DNA of 18,536 bases, taken from the NCBI GenBank assembly GCA_021154515.1, contig JAJKIL010000085.1, forward strand, positions 1 through 18,536. Reading direction: 5' to 3'. Position numbers and translations under genes: made by a program. The notes beneath the pieces are model-generated. The model had not been told where the DNA came from. It did no database searches and saw only the letters and a program-made list of their open reading frames with translations. The stretch is from Niastella sp. (GTDB taxonomy: Bacteria; Bacteroidota; Bacteroidia; Chitinophagales; Chitinophagaceae). Below are positions 7,338-14,169 of the stretch, in pieces (positions within the stretch are counted from its first letter, which is position 1; each line of letters opens with the position of its first letter).

Positions 7338-8906
7338 TTACTTGGCTACGTTTACGGCTCTTTTCTCCCTGATCACGGTAACTTTAATCTGTCCCGGAAA
7401 GGTCATTTCGGTCTGGATCTTCTGGGCGATGTCGAAACTCAGCTTGTCTGAATCGTTATCGGTCACTTTCTCTGCTTCTACAATTACCCGTAATTCGCGA
7501 CCGGCCTGAATAGCGTAGGCCTTTTCAACCCCCTGGTAGCTCAGTGCCAGATTTTCCAGGTCTTTGATACGTTGCAGGTATTGCTGCATGATCTCTCTGC
7601 GTGCACCAGGACGGGCGCCGCTGATGGCATCACAGGCCTGTACAATAGGGGAGATCACATATTGCATTTCCATTTCATCGTGGTGGGCGCCGATGGCATT
7701 CACCACGGCCGGGTTCTCACCATATTTTTCGGCCAATTTGGCTCCCAGCAGGGCATGGCTCAGTTCAGACTCCTCATCGGGCACTTTACCAATATCGTGT
7801 AACAGACCGGCGCGTTTGGCCAGTTTAGGGTTCAAACCAAGTTCAGCAGCCATAATACCACACAGGTTGGCTACTTCGCGGCTGTGCATCAACAGGTTTT
7901 GACCGTATGAAGAACGGAAACGCATTTTACCTACGATACGAACCAGCTCTTTATGTAAACCGTGGATACCTAATTCAATTACCGTACGTTCGCCAATTTC
8001 AATCACCTGCTCCTCGATCTGGCGGCGGGTTTTTTCCACCACTTCCTCAATACGGGCCGGGTGAATGCGACCATCGGCTACCAGTCTTTGCAAGCTCAGG
8101 CGGGCGATTTCGCGGCGAAGGGGATCGAAGGAAGAAAGGATGATGGCTTCCGGCGTATCGTCAACGATCAGGTCAACACCGGTAGCGGCTTCAATAGCTC
8201 TGATGTTACGGCCTTCGCGACCAATGATCTGGCCTTTTATTTCATCGCTTTCGAGGTTGAATACCGTGATGGAGTTTTCGATAGCCTGCTCAGCGGCGGT
8301 ACGCTGAATGGTTTGAATGATGATCTTGCGGGCTTCTTTGTTGGCCTTTTGACGGGCATCGTCAACAATTTCTTGCTGCAGGGCCAGGGCCTGGGTGTGG
8401 GCTTCCTGTTTTAAACTCTCAACTAATTGTTTCTTAGCTTCTTCTGCCGTTAAACCGGCAATCTTTTCAAGGCGGCGAATGTGTTCTTCCTGGTGTTTTT
8501 CCAGCTCGGTACGCTTCAGGCTTACTACTTCTATCTGGCGGTTCAGGTTTTCTTTTATTGCTTCGTTTTCCTTGATCTGTTTATCGAGCTGGTCGTTTTT
8601 TGCATTGATGCCCTGTTCTTTCTGACGGGCCCGGTTCTCACTTTCTCCCAGTTTGCGGTTGCGCTCTGTTACTTCTTTATCGTATTCGCTCCGCAGTGCC
8701 AGGAATTTCTCCTTGGCTTCGAGCTGTTTTTGTTGTTTAATGGTTTCTGCATTCGTTTGTGCGTCGGCAACAATTTTGCGGGCCTGACTTTCGGCCTCTT
8801 CGATTTTTAGTCTGGTGTTTTTGGCAAAAAGGGCTTTCCCCAGGCCAATTCCTGCGCCCAGTGCCAAAATACCTACTATTATAGTGGTTAACATACCTTG
8901 ATCCAT
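7338..8906 (-). CDS. rny: Ribonuclease Y
   Basis: RNase Y is a membrane-anchored endoribonuclease that starts mRNA decay. The 522 residues show the full domain order: one N-terminal membrane helix (about 6-27), a long charged coiled coil (about 30-205), a KH RNA-binding domain with IIGREGRNIR (227-236), and an HD hydrolase domain with H341 in LLMHSREVA and the H370-D371 pair in LLHDIGK. Length is normal. ATG at 8906 puts the membrane helix directly at the N-terminus. It is 286 bp downstream of zapA, with a terminator between them, so it likely has its own promoter; a near-match -7 box (TATTTTCG, 8996-8989) lies about 80 bp upstream of the start. Confidence 0.96.
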   Translation of the reverse strand: MDQGMLTTIIVGILALGAGIGLGKALFAKNTRLKIEEAESQARKIVADAQTNAETIKQQKQLEAKEKFLALRSEYDKEVTERNRKLGESENRARQKEQGINAKNDQLDKQIKENEAIKENLNRQIEVVSLKRTELEKHQEEHIRRLEKIAGLTAEEAKKQLVESLKQEAHTQALALQQEIVDDARQKANKEARKIIIQTIQRTAAEQAIENSITVFNLESDEIKGQIIGREGRNIRAIEAATGVDLIVDDTPEAIILSSFDPLRREIARLSLQRLVADGRIHPARIEEVVEKTRRQIEEQVIEIGERTVIELGIHGLHKELVRIVGKMRFRSSYGQNLLMHSREVANLCGIMAAELGLNPKLAKRAGLLHDIGKVPDEESELSHALLGAKLAEKYGENPAVVNAIGAHHDEMEMQYVISPIVQACDAISGARPGARREIMQQYLQRIKDLENLALSYQGVEKAYAIQAGRELRVIVEAEKVTDNDSDKLSFDIAQKIQTEMTFPGQIKVTVIREKRAVNVAK

Positions 8907-8997
8907 TGTGTTTTACATGTTTAAAGAATTCGGCATTATCTCTCCCTCTCTACATTTGGCAAGTATACCATAGTGAGACGTGAATGTGCGAAAATAC

Positions 8998-9020
8998 AAA
9001 AAAAGAGGCAGCGGCGCTGC
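8998..9020 (-). terminator. Intrinsic terminator downstream of zapA
   Basis: GCAGC and GCTGC (9016-9020 and 9008-9012 on the + numbering) form a short G/C stem with a 3-base loop. On the - strand it is followed by CTC and seven T residues. It ends transcription about 170 nt beyond the zapA stop, before rny. Confidence 0.65.
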
Positions 9021-9082
9021 AAGCATTTTGAAGTCAGTTATTTGTAAATGGGGGTTATTTGAATTGTGTTTGATGTACGAAT

Positions 9083-9154
9083 AATGGTTATTGGGTTATT
9101 GAGTGGGAGTTTGGGGATTTTGAGTTGGGGTTAGTAGGTTATTAAGTTATTAGG
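9083..9154. repeat. GGTTATT word-repeat tract
   Basis: Words of the type GGTTATT, GGGTTATT and AGTTATTAGG recur irregularly here. It is a low-complexity tract in the zapA-rny gap with no coding potential that I can see. Confidence 0.5.
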
Positions 9155-9192
9155 TCCTTTAAATCAATAACTTACAAACACTTACGAACTTA

Positions 9193-9483
9193 TCAATCAG
9201 CCAACATTCTATCCAGCAGCTTCTCAATAGCACCAAGTTGCTCGGCTGTCTGATTATCAACCAATGGCTGGCTATCGCCGGCTTTTTGCTGGGTCGCGTA
9301 CCATAACACTACCATGGCAACGTAGTCCTGCATATCCTTGCCGGCAAAATTGGTTTTGAACTCAATAATTTTATCGTTGATGAGCTTAAGGGTTTTGCGA
9401 ACCACTTCTTCATCGTTAGGTTCAATCTTAATGCGGTAAGTACGATCGCCGATTAAAACATTTATGGGAATTAATTCTTCCAT
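9193..9483 (-). CDS. zapA: Cell division protein ZapA
   Basis: ZapA binds and bundles FtsZ filaments at the division site. From the ATG at 9483 the protein has 96 residues. The N-terminal part (INVLIGDRTYRIKIEPNDEEVVRKTLKLINDKI) is the ZapA head domain, and the C-terminal half is a helix ending in GAIEKLLDRML, consistent with the dimer/tetramer coiled coil. The frame extends upstream another 17 codons, but those do not resemble ZapA and precede a better-placed ATG. It lies downstream of the ZapB-like coiled-coil gene and pheT on the same strand, separated from the former by a gene on the other strand. A perfect DnaA box lies 33 bp upstream of the start. Confidence 0.9.
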   Translation of the reverse strand: MEELIPINVLIGDRTYRIKIEPNDEEVVRKTLKLINDKIIEFKTNFAGKDMQDYVAMVVLWYATQQKAGDSQPLVDNQTAEQLGAIEKLLDRMLAD

Positions 9484-9515
9484 GAGCTTGCAATTTTGAA
9501 AAGCTTGTTTTACAT

Positions 9516-9524
9516 TTATCCACA
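9516..9524 (+). promoter_or_regulatory. Perfect DnaA box upstream of zapA
   Basis: TTATCCACA, an exact match to the strong DnaA-binding consensus, lies 33-41 bp before the zapA ATG in the gap between zapA and the divergent 94-residue ORF. Confidence 0.55.
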
Positions 9525-9595
9525 CACAATTCACAGGACTACCTCGGGCTACAATTGGATCGTTTTGGATGGTTTAATGCAAATTTTCGTATTCT

Positions 9596-9880
9596 ATGAT
9601 TTCTCACCAAAACCAACCGATTAACATGTTCGCTAAAATCAGGTCGAACACCTTCATCGACGCGCTTACGCTGGAGTTGATGGCACCTATACAATCCAGC
9701 CTTAAAGCCATATTACGCGATGAACGTGGTTACGAATGTAGCCGTCTCGAAACCAACATACCTCAAGGCGATAAAACAGTTACCTGGAAAGGGTTGAACG
9801 ATCTGCCGTATGGCGTTTATACCCTTGAGCTTTCCCAGGGGGATGATGAAATGAAAATGCGACTGGTAAAACGGATTTGA
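9596..9880 (+). CDS. Small protein resembling a stand-alone T9SS-type C-terminal sorting domain
   Basis: The 94-residue product has no signal peptide or membrane helix. Residues about 20-94 show the strand pattern of type IX secretion C-terminal sorting domains: LTLELMAPIQSSLKAILRDE then RGYE, a middle segment GDKTVTWKGLNDLPYGVYTL, and an ending MKMRLVKRI, comparable to the family pattern iyD..G.......dls.LpaGvY.l.......kl.k. The usual PNP start of that domain is missing, and there is no cargo domain. It may therefore be a cytoplasmic relative of the fold with another job; function unknown. An alternative ATG at 9626 gives 84 residues. It is the only rightward gene between 3685 and 13447, divergent from zapA and ending 6 bp from the convergent coiled-coil gene. 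Confidence 0.65.
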   Translation: MISHQNQPINMFAKIRSNTFIDALTLELMAPIQSSLKAILRDERGYECSRLETNIPQGDKTVTWKGLNDLPYGVYTLELSQGDDEMKMRLVKRI

Positions 9881-9886
9881 ACGCGC

Positions 9887-10174
9887 TTACTCGCTTAGTA
9901 ATGCAATACACCGGTCAATTTCCCGGATGTAGCGGTTGATCCTTTTTTCTACCTCTTTCTTCTCGCCGTCATTCAACTGACCGGTAACGGTTTGTAGTGC
10001 CGTCATTTTCATTTCCAGTTCGTCAATACGTATTAACCGGGCTTTTTCTTTATCGCGCAACGTAACCACCTCTCTGCTCAATTGATCATGTTCTTTTTGC
10101 AGCAGTTGATAACTATGTACCACCTGCTGCAATTTATCAGTGATCCGTTTCAGTTGTTCCTGTAATCCCTCCAT
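9887..10174 (-). CDS. Short coiled-coil protein, ZapB-like
   Basis: The 95-residue protein is predicted from its heptad pattern to be almost entirely helical: residues 1-60 (LKRITDKLQQVVHSYQLLQKEH, then LREVVTLRDKE-like repeats) form a coiled coil, and EKRINRYIREIDRCIALL closes it. There is no signal peptide. Small coiled-coil proteins of this kind next to zapA are often compared with ZapB, the division-site protein that links to ZapA, but the resemblance rests on length, coiled coil and position rather than sequence motifs. It starts 40 bp after the pheT stop on the same strand and is probably co-transcribed with pheT. Confidence 0.75.
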   Translation of the reverse strand: MEGLQEQLKRITDKLQQVVHSYQLLQKEHDQLSREVVTLRDKEKARLIRIDELEMKMTALQTVTGQLNDGEKKEVEKRINRYIREIDRCIALLSE

Positions 10175-10214
10175 TGAACAAATTTTTGCCTGGTTATAAC
10201 TTCACAGGTCCCGA

Positions 10215-12647
10215 TCATTTTCTGATCTCTGCCTGCAGGTTCGTTTCCAGGGCATTCATAATTTTATTCATCATACCGTCAATATCTTTATCGGTGGGGG
10301 TTTTTTCCTCATCGAGGAAAGTAAAGCTTACTGCAAGGGATTTTTTATCGGCCCCGAGTTTTTCACTTTCAAAAATATCGAACAGTTGTATCGACTGTAA
10401 TTTGTCGAGTTTCACCTTTTTTACAGTGTTTTCAACGTCTGCAAAGGGAAGGGATTTGGGCACTACCATTGCCAGGTCGCGGCGCACGGGCAGCTGGCGT
10501 GGTAATTCTTTTGCTTTTATAGAGTTGGCGGAAATATACTTCAACATCAGTTCGAAATCCAGGTCGGCATAGAACACCGGTTGCTTAATATCGAACCGCT
10601 TTAATTCCTGGGCTGTAACCTGGCCAAGTGTTGCAATAACATCTTTATTTATGGTCACCTGCTGGGTGTTTGCCAGGTTGTTTTCAGCAGGTACGGGGGC
10701 AAAGGTTGCTTTAGAGATCCCAGTCAATTGCAATATTCGAGCCACAACGCCTTTTAAATAAAAGATATCTGAGGCTGTTCCTTTACCCTTCCAGGCATCA
10801 TCCTGTACCTGGCCGGTGATGTATAAACATACATGTTCACGTTCGCTATACTTGCCGGGGCCTTGTGTGCTGTAGGTTTTACCGAATTCAAAGAAGCGAA
10901 GATCATTGTTTTTTCGGTTCAGGTTATGCGCAATTGCTTCCAGTCCGGTTTGCAGCATGGAGGGGCGCATAATGTTATGATCGGCGCTCAGGTTGTTCAA
11001 CAATTTTACCGCGGTGCTCAGTTCTGTTTCATCAAAGTAAGCCGCATTGGTAATGGAGTTGGTGAATATTTCATTAAAGCCCAAACCAACCAGGTAGTCG
11101 GAGGTTTTTTCGCGATAAATATGTTTGCTGCGATTGGGTTCAACCGAAGGAGAAATGGTAATGGCTTTTGGGATCTCCACATTATCGAGGCCATCGATAC
11201 GCATGATCTCTTCCACAATATCGGCCGGCAGGTGAATATCGGGTTTGCTGAGGGGCGCTGCTGCCACTACATCCTCTGCACTGTCTTTTACAATATCAAA
11301 ACCCAGGCTTACCAGGATCTTTTTAACGGCATCTGCAGGATAGCTTTTGCCGCTTAGCTTGCGCAGGAAAGAATATTTCAGTTGAACCTGCGGTTGCTGT
11401 ACGGGGTTGGGATATACATCTATAATGTCTGAAGCAATTTCACCACCGCCCAGTTCTTTTATTAGCAGGGCAGCGCGCTTCAATACGTTTACGGTATTGC
11501 TGATGTCAACATTCTTTTCGAACCGGGTTGCTGCATCGGTACGCAGGCCATGGCGGAAAGATGTTTTACGAATGTCAACCGGGTTGAACCAGGCGCTTTC
11601 TAAAAATATATTTTTGGTAGAAGCGGTTACACCGCTCTGTGCGCCGCCGAACACGCCGGCTATACACATGCCTTCACTGTTGCCATTGCAGATCATGAGG
11701 TCTTCGGCGCTGAGCTTTCTTTCCTTTTCATCGAGGGTAACAAAGGGTGATCCTTCGGCCAGGTTCTTTACCAGCACTTTTTTGCCGGTGATCTTATCGG
11801 CATCAAACGCGTGCAGGGGCTGACCGGTTTCGTGCAGCACAAAATTGGTGATGTCTACTATATTATTGATAGGCCGCTGACCAATGGCGCGCAGTTTATC
11901 CTGCAACCACTGCGGACTTTCTTTTACCGTAACACCGGAAATGCTTACACCGCTGTAACGCTTGCAGCCCCTGGTGTTTTCAATGGTCACTGCAATGGGG
12001 AGGGACGTATTTTCCACCTTGAAATTGTCAGTGGCCAGTGCTTTTACTTTCAGATCTTTATTATCGTGATAACTTAAATAAGCGCACACATCACGGGCAA
12101 CACCCCGGTGGCTCATGGCATCCATGCGATTGGGGGTAAGGCCAATTTCATAGATCCAATCTGTATAGATCTTGAAGTAATCAGCGGCGGGGATACCCAC
12201 TTTTACGTCAGCTGGTAAAACCATAATACCGGCATGGTCCTCGCTCAATCCAATTTCATCTTCGGCACAGATCATTCCATAGCTTTCCACCCCGCGGATC
12301 TTGGCAATTTTCATTGTCAGGGGATCGCCTTTTTTTGGGTAGATGGTTGTACCCACGGTTGCCACCACTACTTTTTGACCGGTTGCCACATTGGGAGCGC
12401 CGCAAACAATCTGCAGGGGATCGCCCGATCCTATATTTACTTTGGTAACTGTTAATTTATCGGCATTGGGATGTTTTTCGGTGGCCAGCACTTCACCGAT
12501 CACCAGTCCCTGTAACCCACCTTTCAGGCTTTCATACCGTTCCAGGCTCTCTACTTCCAGTCCTACAGAGGTCAATAATTTACTAAGCCGCTCGGGATCA
12601 ATGGTTACTGGTAAATAATCGTGCAACCAGTTATAGGAAATAGTCAT
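10215..12647 (-). CDS. pheT: Phenylalanyl-tRNA synthetase beta subunit
   Basis: PheT is the large subunit of the alpha2-beta2 enzyme that charges tRNA(Phe). The 810 residues match the long bacterial form. Domains in order: N-terminal segment, EMAP-like tRNA-binding domain (about 42-150, with VIGEVLATEKHPNADKL and QIVCGAPNV), B3/B4 editing region (about 215-400, including RPINNIVDITNFVLHETGQPLHAFD), B5 domain (about 405-480), catalytic-core-like region (about 490-690, LGFNEIFTNSI), and the ferredoxin-like anticodon-binding domain at the C-terminus (about 715-809, LPRQLPVRRDLAMVVP). ATG 12647 gives the standard MTISYNWLHDYLP start. pheS is not adjacent. A full -7 box lies 37 bp upstream, and the gene for the coiled-coil protein follows by 40 bp. 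Confidence 0.97.
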   Translation of the reverse strand: MTISYNWLHDYLPVTIDPERLSKLLTSVGLEVESLERYESLKGGLQGLVIGEVLATEKHPNADKLTVTKVNIGSGDPLQIVCGAPNVATGQKVVVATVGTTIYPKKGDPLTMKIAKIRGVESYGMICAEDEIGLSEDHAGIMVLPADVKVGIPAADYFKIYTDWIYEIGLTPNRMDAMSHRGVARDVCAYLSYHDNKDLKVKALATDNFKVENTSLPIAVTIENTRGCKRYSGVSISGVTVKESPQWLQDKLRAIGQRPINNIVDITNFVLHETGQPLHAFDADKITGKKVLVKNLAEGSPFVTLDEKERKLSAEDLMICNGNSEGMCIAGVFGGAQSGVTASTKNIFLESAWFNPVDIRKTSFRHGLRTDAATRFEKNVDISNTVNVLKRAALLIKELGGGEIASDIIDVYPNPVQQPQVQLKYSFLRKLSGKSYPADAVKKILVSLGFDIVKDSAEDVVAAAPLSKPDIHLPADIVEEIMRIDGLDNVEIPKAITISPSVEPNRSKHIYREKTSDYLVGLGFNEIFTNSITNAAYFDETELSTAVKLLNNLSADHNIMRPSMLQTGLEAIAHNLNRKNNDLRFFEFGKTYSTQGPGKYSEREHVCLYITGQVQDDAWKGKGTASDIFYLKGVVARILQLTGISKATFAPVPAENNLANTQQVTINKDVIATLGQVTAQELKRFDIKQPVFYADLDFELMLKYISANSIKAKELPRQLPVRRDLAMVVPKSLPFADVENTVKKVKLDKLQSIQLFDIFESEKLGADKKSLAVSFTFLDEEKTPTDKDIDGMMNKIMNALETNLQAEIRK

Positions 12648-12684
12648 GAATCAGTCTATGATTTTAATTGTTCAACGATGGCAG

Positions 12685-12692
12685 CAAAGATA
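12685..12692 (-). promoter_or_regulatory. Candidate -7 box for pheT
   Basis: On the - strand this reads TATCTTTG, one of the commonest forms of the Bacteroidota -7 box, 37 bp before the pheT ATG. The -33 position 20 bp upstream is only a partial match. Confidence 0.55.
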
Positions 12693-12737
12693 CAGGTTGC
12701 AGGTTACATGTTACAGGTTTGCCGGTTACCGGTTGCC
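12693..12737. repeat. CAGGTT/GGTTAC word-repeat tract
   Basis: The words CAGGTTGC, AGGTTACATG, TTACAGGTTTG, CCGGTTAC and CGGTTGCC follow each other as degenerate copies of one roughly 9-11-bp unit. The same words recur at 18263-18325, pointing to a dispersed low-complexity family. Confidence 0.55.
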
Positions 12738-12900
12738 ATTTGCAATTTACCTGGTCTCAGTTTATAGTTAACGTTCAGGGTTTCGGGTTCCAGGTTCATT
12801 AGTTATTAAATTCATGAGTTCTTTAGTTCGAAAACTCTGGGCGCATTGCTCGCCGCCCGCGTGTCGCCGTTGCCGATTTTTGGCACCTCTCTGCAACCTT

Positions 12901-13016
12901 CCGTCTTTAGGTCATTCTAAGCTATTCTTAAGGTTATCCTAGGTTCATCCCAGGGTTTAAACCCTAGGATAACCCTAGGATAACCTTAGGATGACCTTAA
13001 GATGACCCTGGGATGA
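12901..13016. repeat. 116-bp dyad made of ten 11-bp units
   Basis: Five 11-bp units on the right arm (12962-13016) read CCCTAGGATAA, CCCTAGGATAA, CCTTAGGATGA, CCTTAAGATGA, CCCTGGGATGA. Five units on the left arm (12901-12955), read on the - strand outward from the centre, are CCCTGGGATGA, ACCTAGGATAA, CCTTAAGAATA, GCTTAGAATGA, CCTAAAGACGG. The arms flank TTTAAA, so the centre is the palindrome GGGTTTAAACCC. The inner four unit pairs match at 35 of 44 positions; the outermost left unit is degraded. The shared unit is roughly CCYTRRGATRA. No known element is recognised. Confidence 0.85.
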
Positions 13017-13198
13017 GAGGTTTCATTAAGGTGGTTAAGACCAGGATATAAGTTGCCAGATTCCAACCAATTGATTGAAAATCAGAGTGTAGAAATAAAA
13101 AACAGTGAGAAATAGTAAGTAAGCAGTGAACTCAGGAAGTCAGGACCCGGAAAAGGGCCAATGGAAAAGCAGACATGTAAATTGTAGTAAAAGCGAGC

Positions 13199-13447
13199 TT
13201 AATTCTTACAAACAATAAAACAGAAGGGGGGAATTTCGGCGGCGCTTAAAATGCGATGAATGCGACCTGGGCGTTGTTCAATACGGCCATTTTGCAGCTT
13301 CATTACCTCCACAGCGTGTGAAAAGCTAATAGCATGGGCTGTGAGCAGGTCATAACATAGCCGTTCGTAGTACAGCAGGTGCTGTGCTTCTTTGCTATTC
13401 TCTTCAGGCATCATTACTTCATAATGCCGCAACTGGTATACGCGCAT
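13199..13447 (-). CDS. Small hypothetical protein
   Basis: The 82-residue frame opens with ATG at 13447 and shows no motif I recognise. It is His/Tyr/Leu-rich with a helical middle (KEAQHLLYYERLCYDLLTAHAISFSHAVEVM) and ends PPFCFIVCKN. There is no signal peptide. It stands alone between two long non-coding stretches; a weak -7-like TAATTTCA lies about 20 bp upstream. It could be a genuine orphan gene or a chance frame; composition alone does not decide. Confidence 0.4.
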   Translation of the reverse strand: MRVYQLRHYEVMMPEENSKEAQHLLYYERLCYDLLTAHAISFSHAVEVMKLQNGRIEQRPGRIHRILSAAEIPPFCFIVCKN

Positions 13448-13853
13448 GGTCGGTGTTGAAATTAAAGAATCTAATTTACGGTTCTCCGGGTAAATTTAAA
13501 ATTTGAATCACATCTTTTTATTTGACGTTACCCGAATTCTATTCCTTGTCGTATATATACGCCAATTCTATGCCATTGGTTCAAAAAATTGCTGGAAAGT
13601 GGACGGGTGGCCCTTTGAGGGGTTGATTGATGGCTGAAACAGCTGCAAATAGGCGTTTCCAGCTATCGGCAATCATGAAAACCCTGTATGGATAAGCGTT
13701 TTCACCAGAAATATTGCGGAAAATCCCATCCCGCCTGCATCTTACTTACCCGTTCTTACCACCAAATATTCAGGCTATAATTCTTACGCACAGGGTGTGT
13801 GAATATCGTTTGAACAAAGGTGGCAAACTTTTGTAAATTGTGTATATATATCC

Positions 13854-13883
13854 TTGATACTGTGGATAAGTGCCCTATTTTTG
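13854..13883 (+). promoter_or_regulatory. Canonical promoter upstream of dnaB
   Basis: TTG at 13854-13856, a 19-bp spacer, and TATTTTTG at 13876-13883 match the Bacteroidota housekeeping promoter exactly. It points toward dnaB, with a predicted leader of about 280 nt. A second, weaker -7-like box (AATTTTTG, 14149-14156) lies just before the gene. Confidence 0.65.
13861..13869 (-). promoter_or_regulatory. Perfect DnaA box inside the promoter spacer
   Basis: TGTGGATAA is the reverse complement of the DnaA consensus TTATCCACA. It lies between the -33 and -7 boxes of the promoter above, where bound DnaA would be expected to block RNA polymerase. Confidence 0.6.
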
Positions 13884-14169
13884 TGGGTTCCCCTGTGGAT
13901 TGTTGTTATTAAATATAGAACAGCAATTCTTTTTTCCGGGTATGAGAGGGGTATATATTCGCCGTCCTGACCTTGTGGGGTAACATTGCGTTAACAGTGC
14001 AGTAATATTCGCATAACAAACCTTATCCATCAACACTAACCCAGAGCGTCATTGGCTGGCAGTAATAATGAGAAGTGGTATCACGCACCAAGACTCACTT
14101 CAGCACCTTGAGAAATCCTGTTTGTAATTTTTTTCAAACCAATGGTTAAATTTTTGTAGACCGTTACCG

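Larger units (their letters stand above)
12648..13198. other. 551-bp non-coding region upstream of pheT
   Basis: No credible gene is seen. From pheT outward it holds the pheT -7 box, a CAGGTT/GGTTAC word-repeat tract, a G/C-rich stretch around 12838-12900, the 116-bp dyad of 11-bp units (12901-13016), and about 180 bp of plain A-rich sequence in which I see no structure. Confidence 0.7.
13448..14169. other. 722-bp non-coding region upstream of dnaB, possible DnaA-regulated or origin-like region
   Basis: No gene is seen. The region holds one perfect DnaA box (13861-13869) and near matches at 13687-13695 (TATGGATAA), 13784-13792 (TTACGCACA) and 14023-14030 (TTATCCAT), A/T-rich patches at 13488-13525 and 13835-13855, a canonical promoter at 13854-13883, and an imperfect hairpin at about 13624-13676. 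Transcription points away from the region on both sides. Confidence 0.55.

Noticed and set aside
7564..8810. Several + strand frames opposite rny
   Set aside because: They lie wholly inside the strongly supported RNase Y gene and show no domain or start signal.
9193..9534. Longer zapA start at 9534
   Set aside because: The extra 17 residues do not fit the ZapA head domain and run into the intergenic DnaA-box region; ATG 9483 gives the normal length.
12901..13016. CRISPR array
   Set aside because: Units are 11 bp, contiguous and inverted about a centre; there are no spacers and no cas genes.
13624..13676. Structured RNA gene or riboswitch in the dnaB-side gap
   Set aside because: An imperfect hairpin can be drawn (GCTGAAAC with GTTTCCAGC), but it is short, bulged and has no promoter or terminator attached.
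13942..13983. A 13-codon leader peptide in the dnaB leader
   Set aside because: The frame is very short, lacks a ribosome-binding sequence and shows no attenuator-like codon run.
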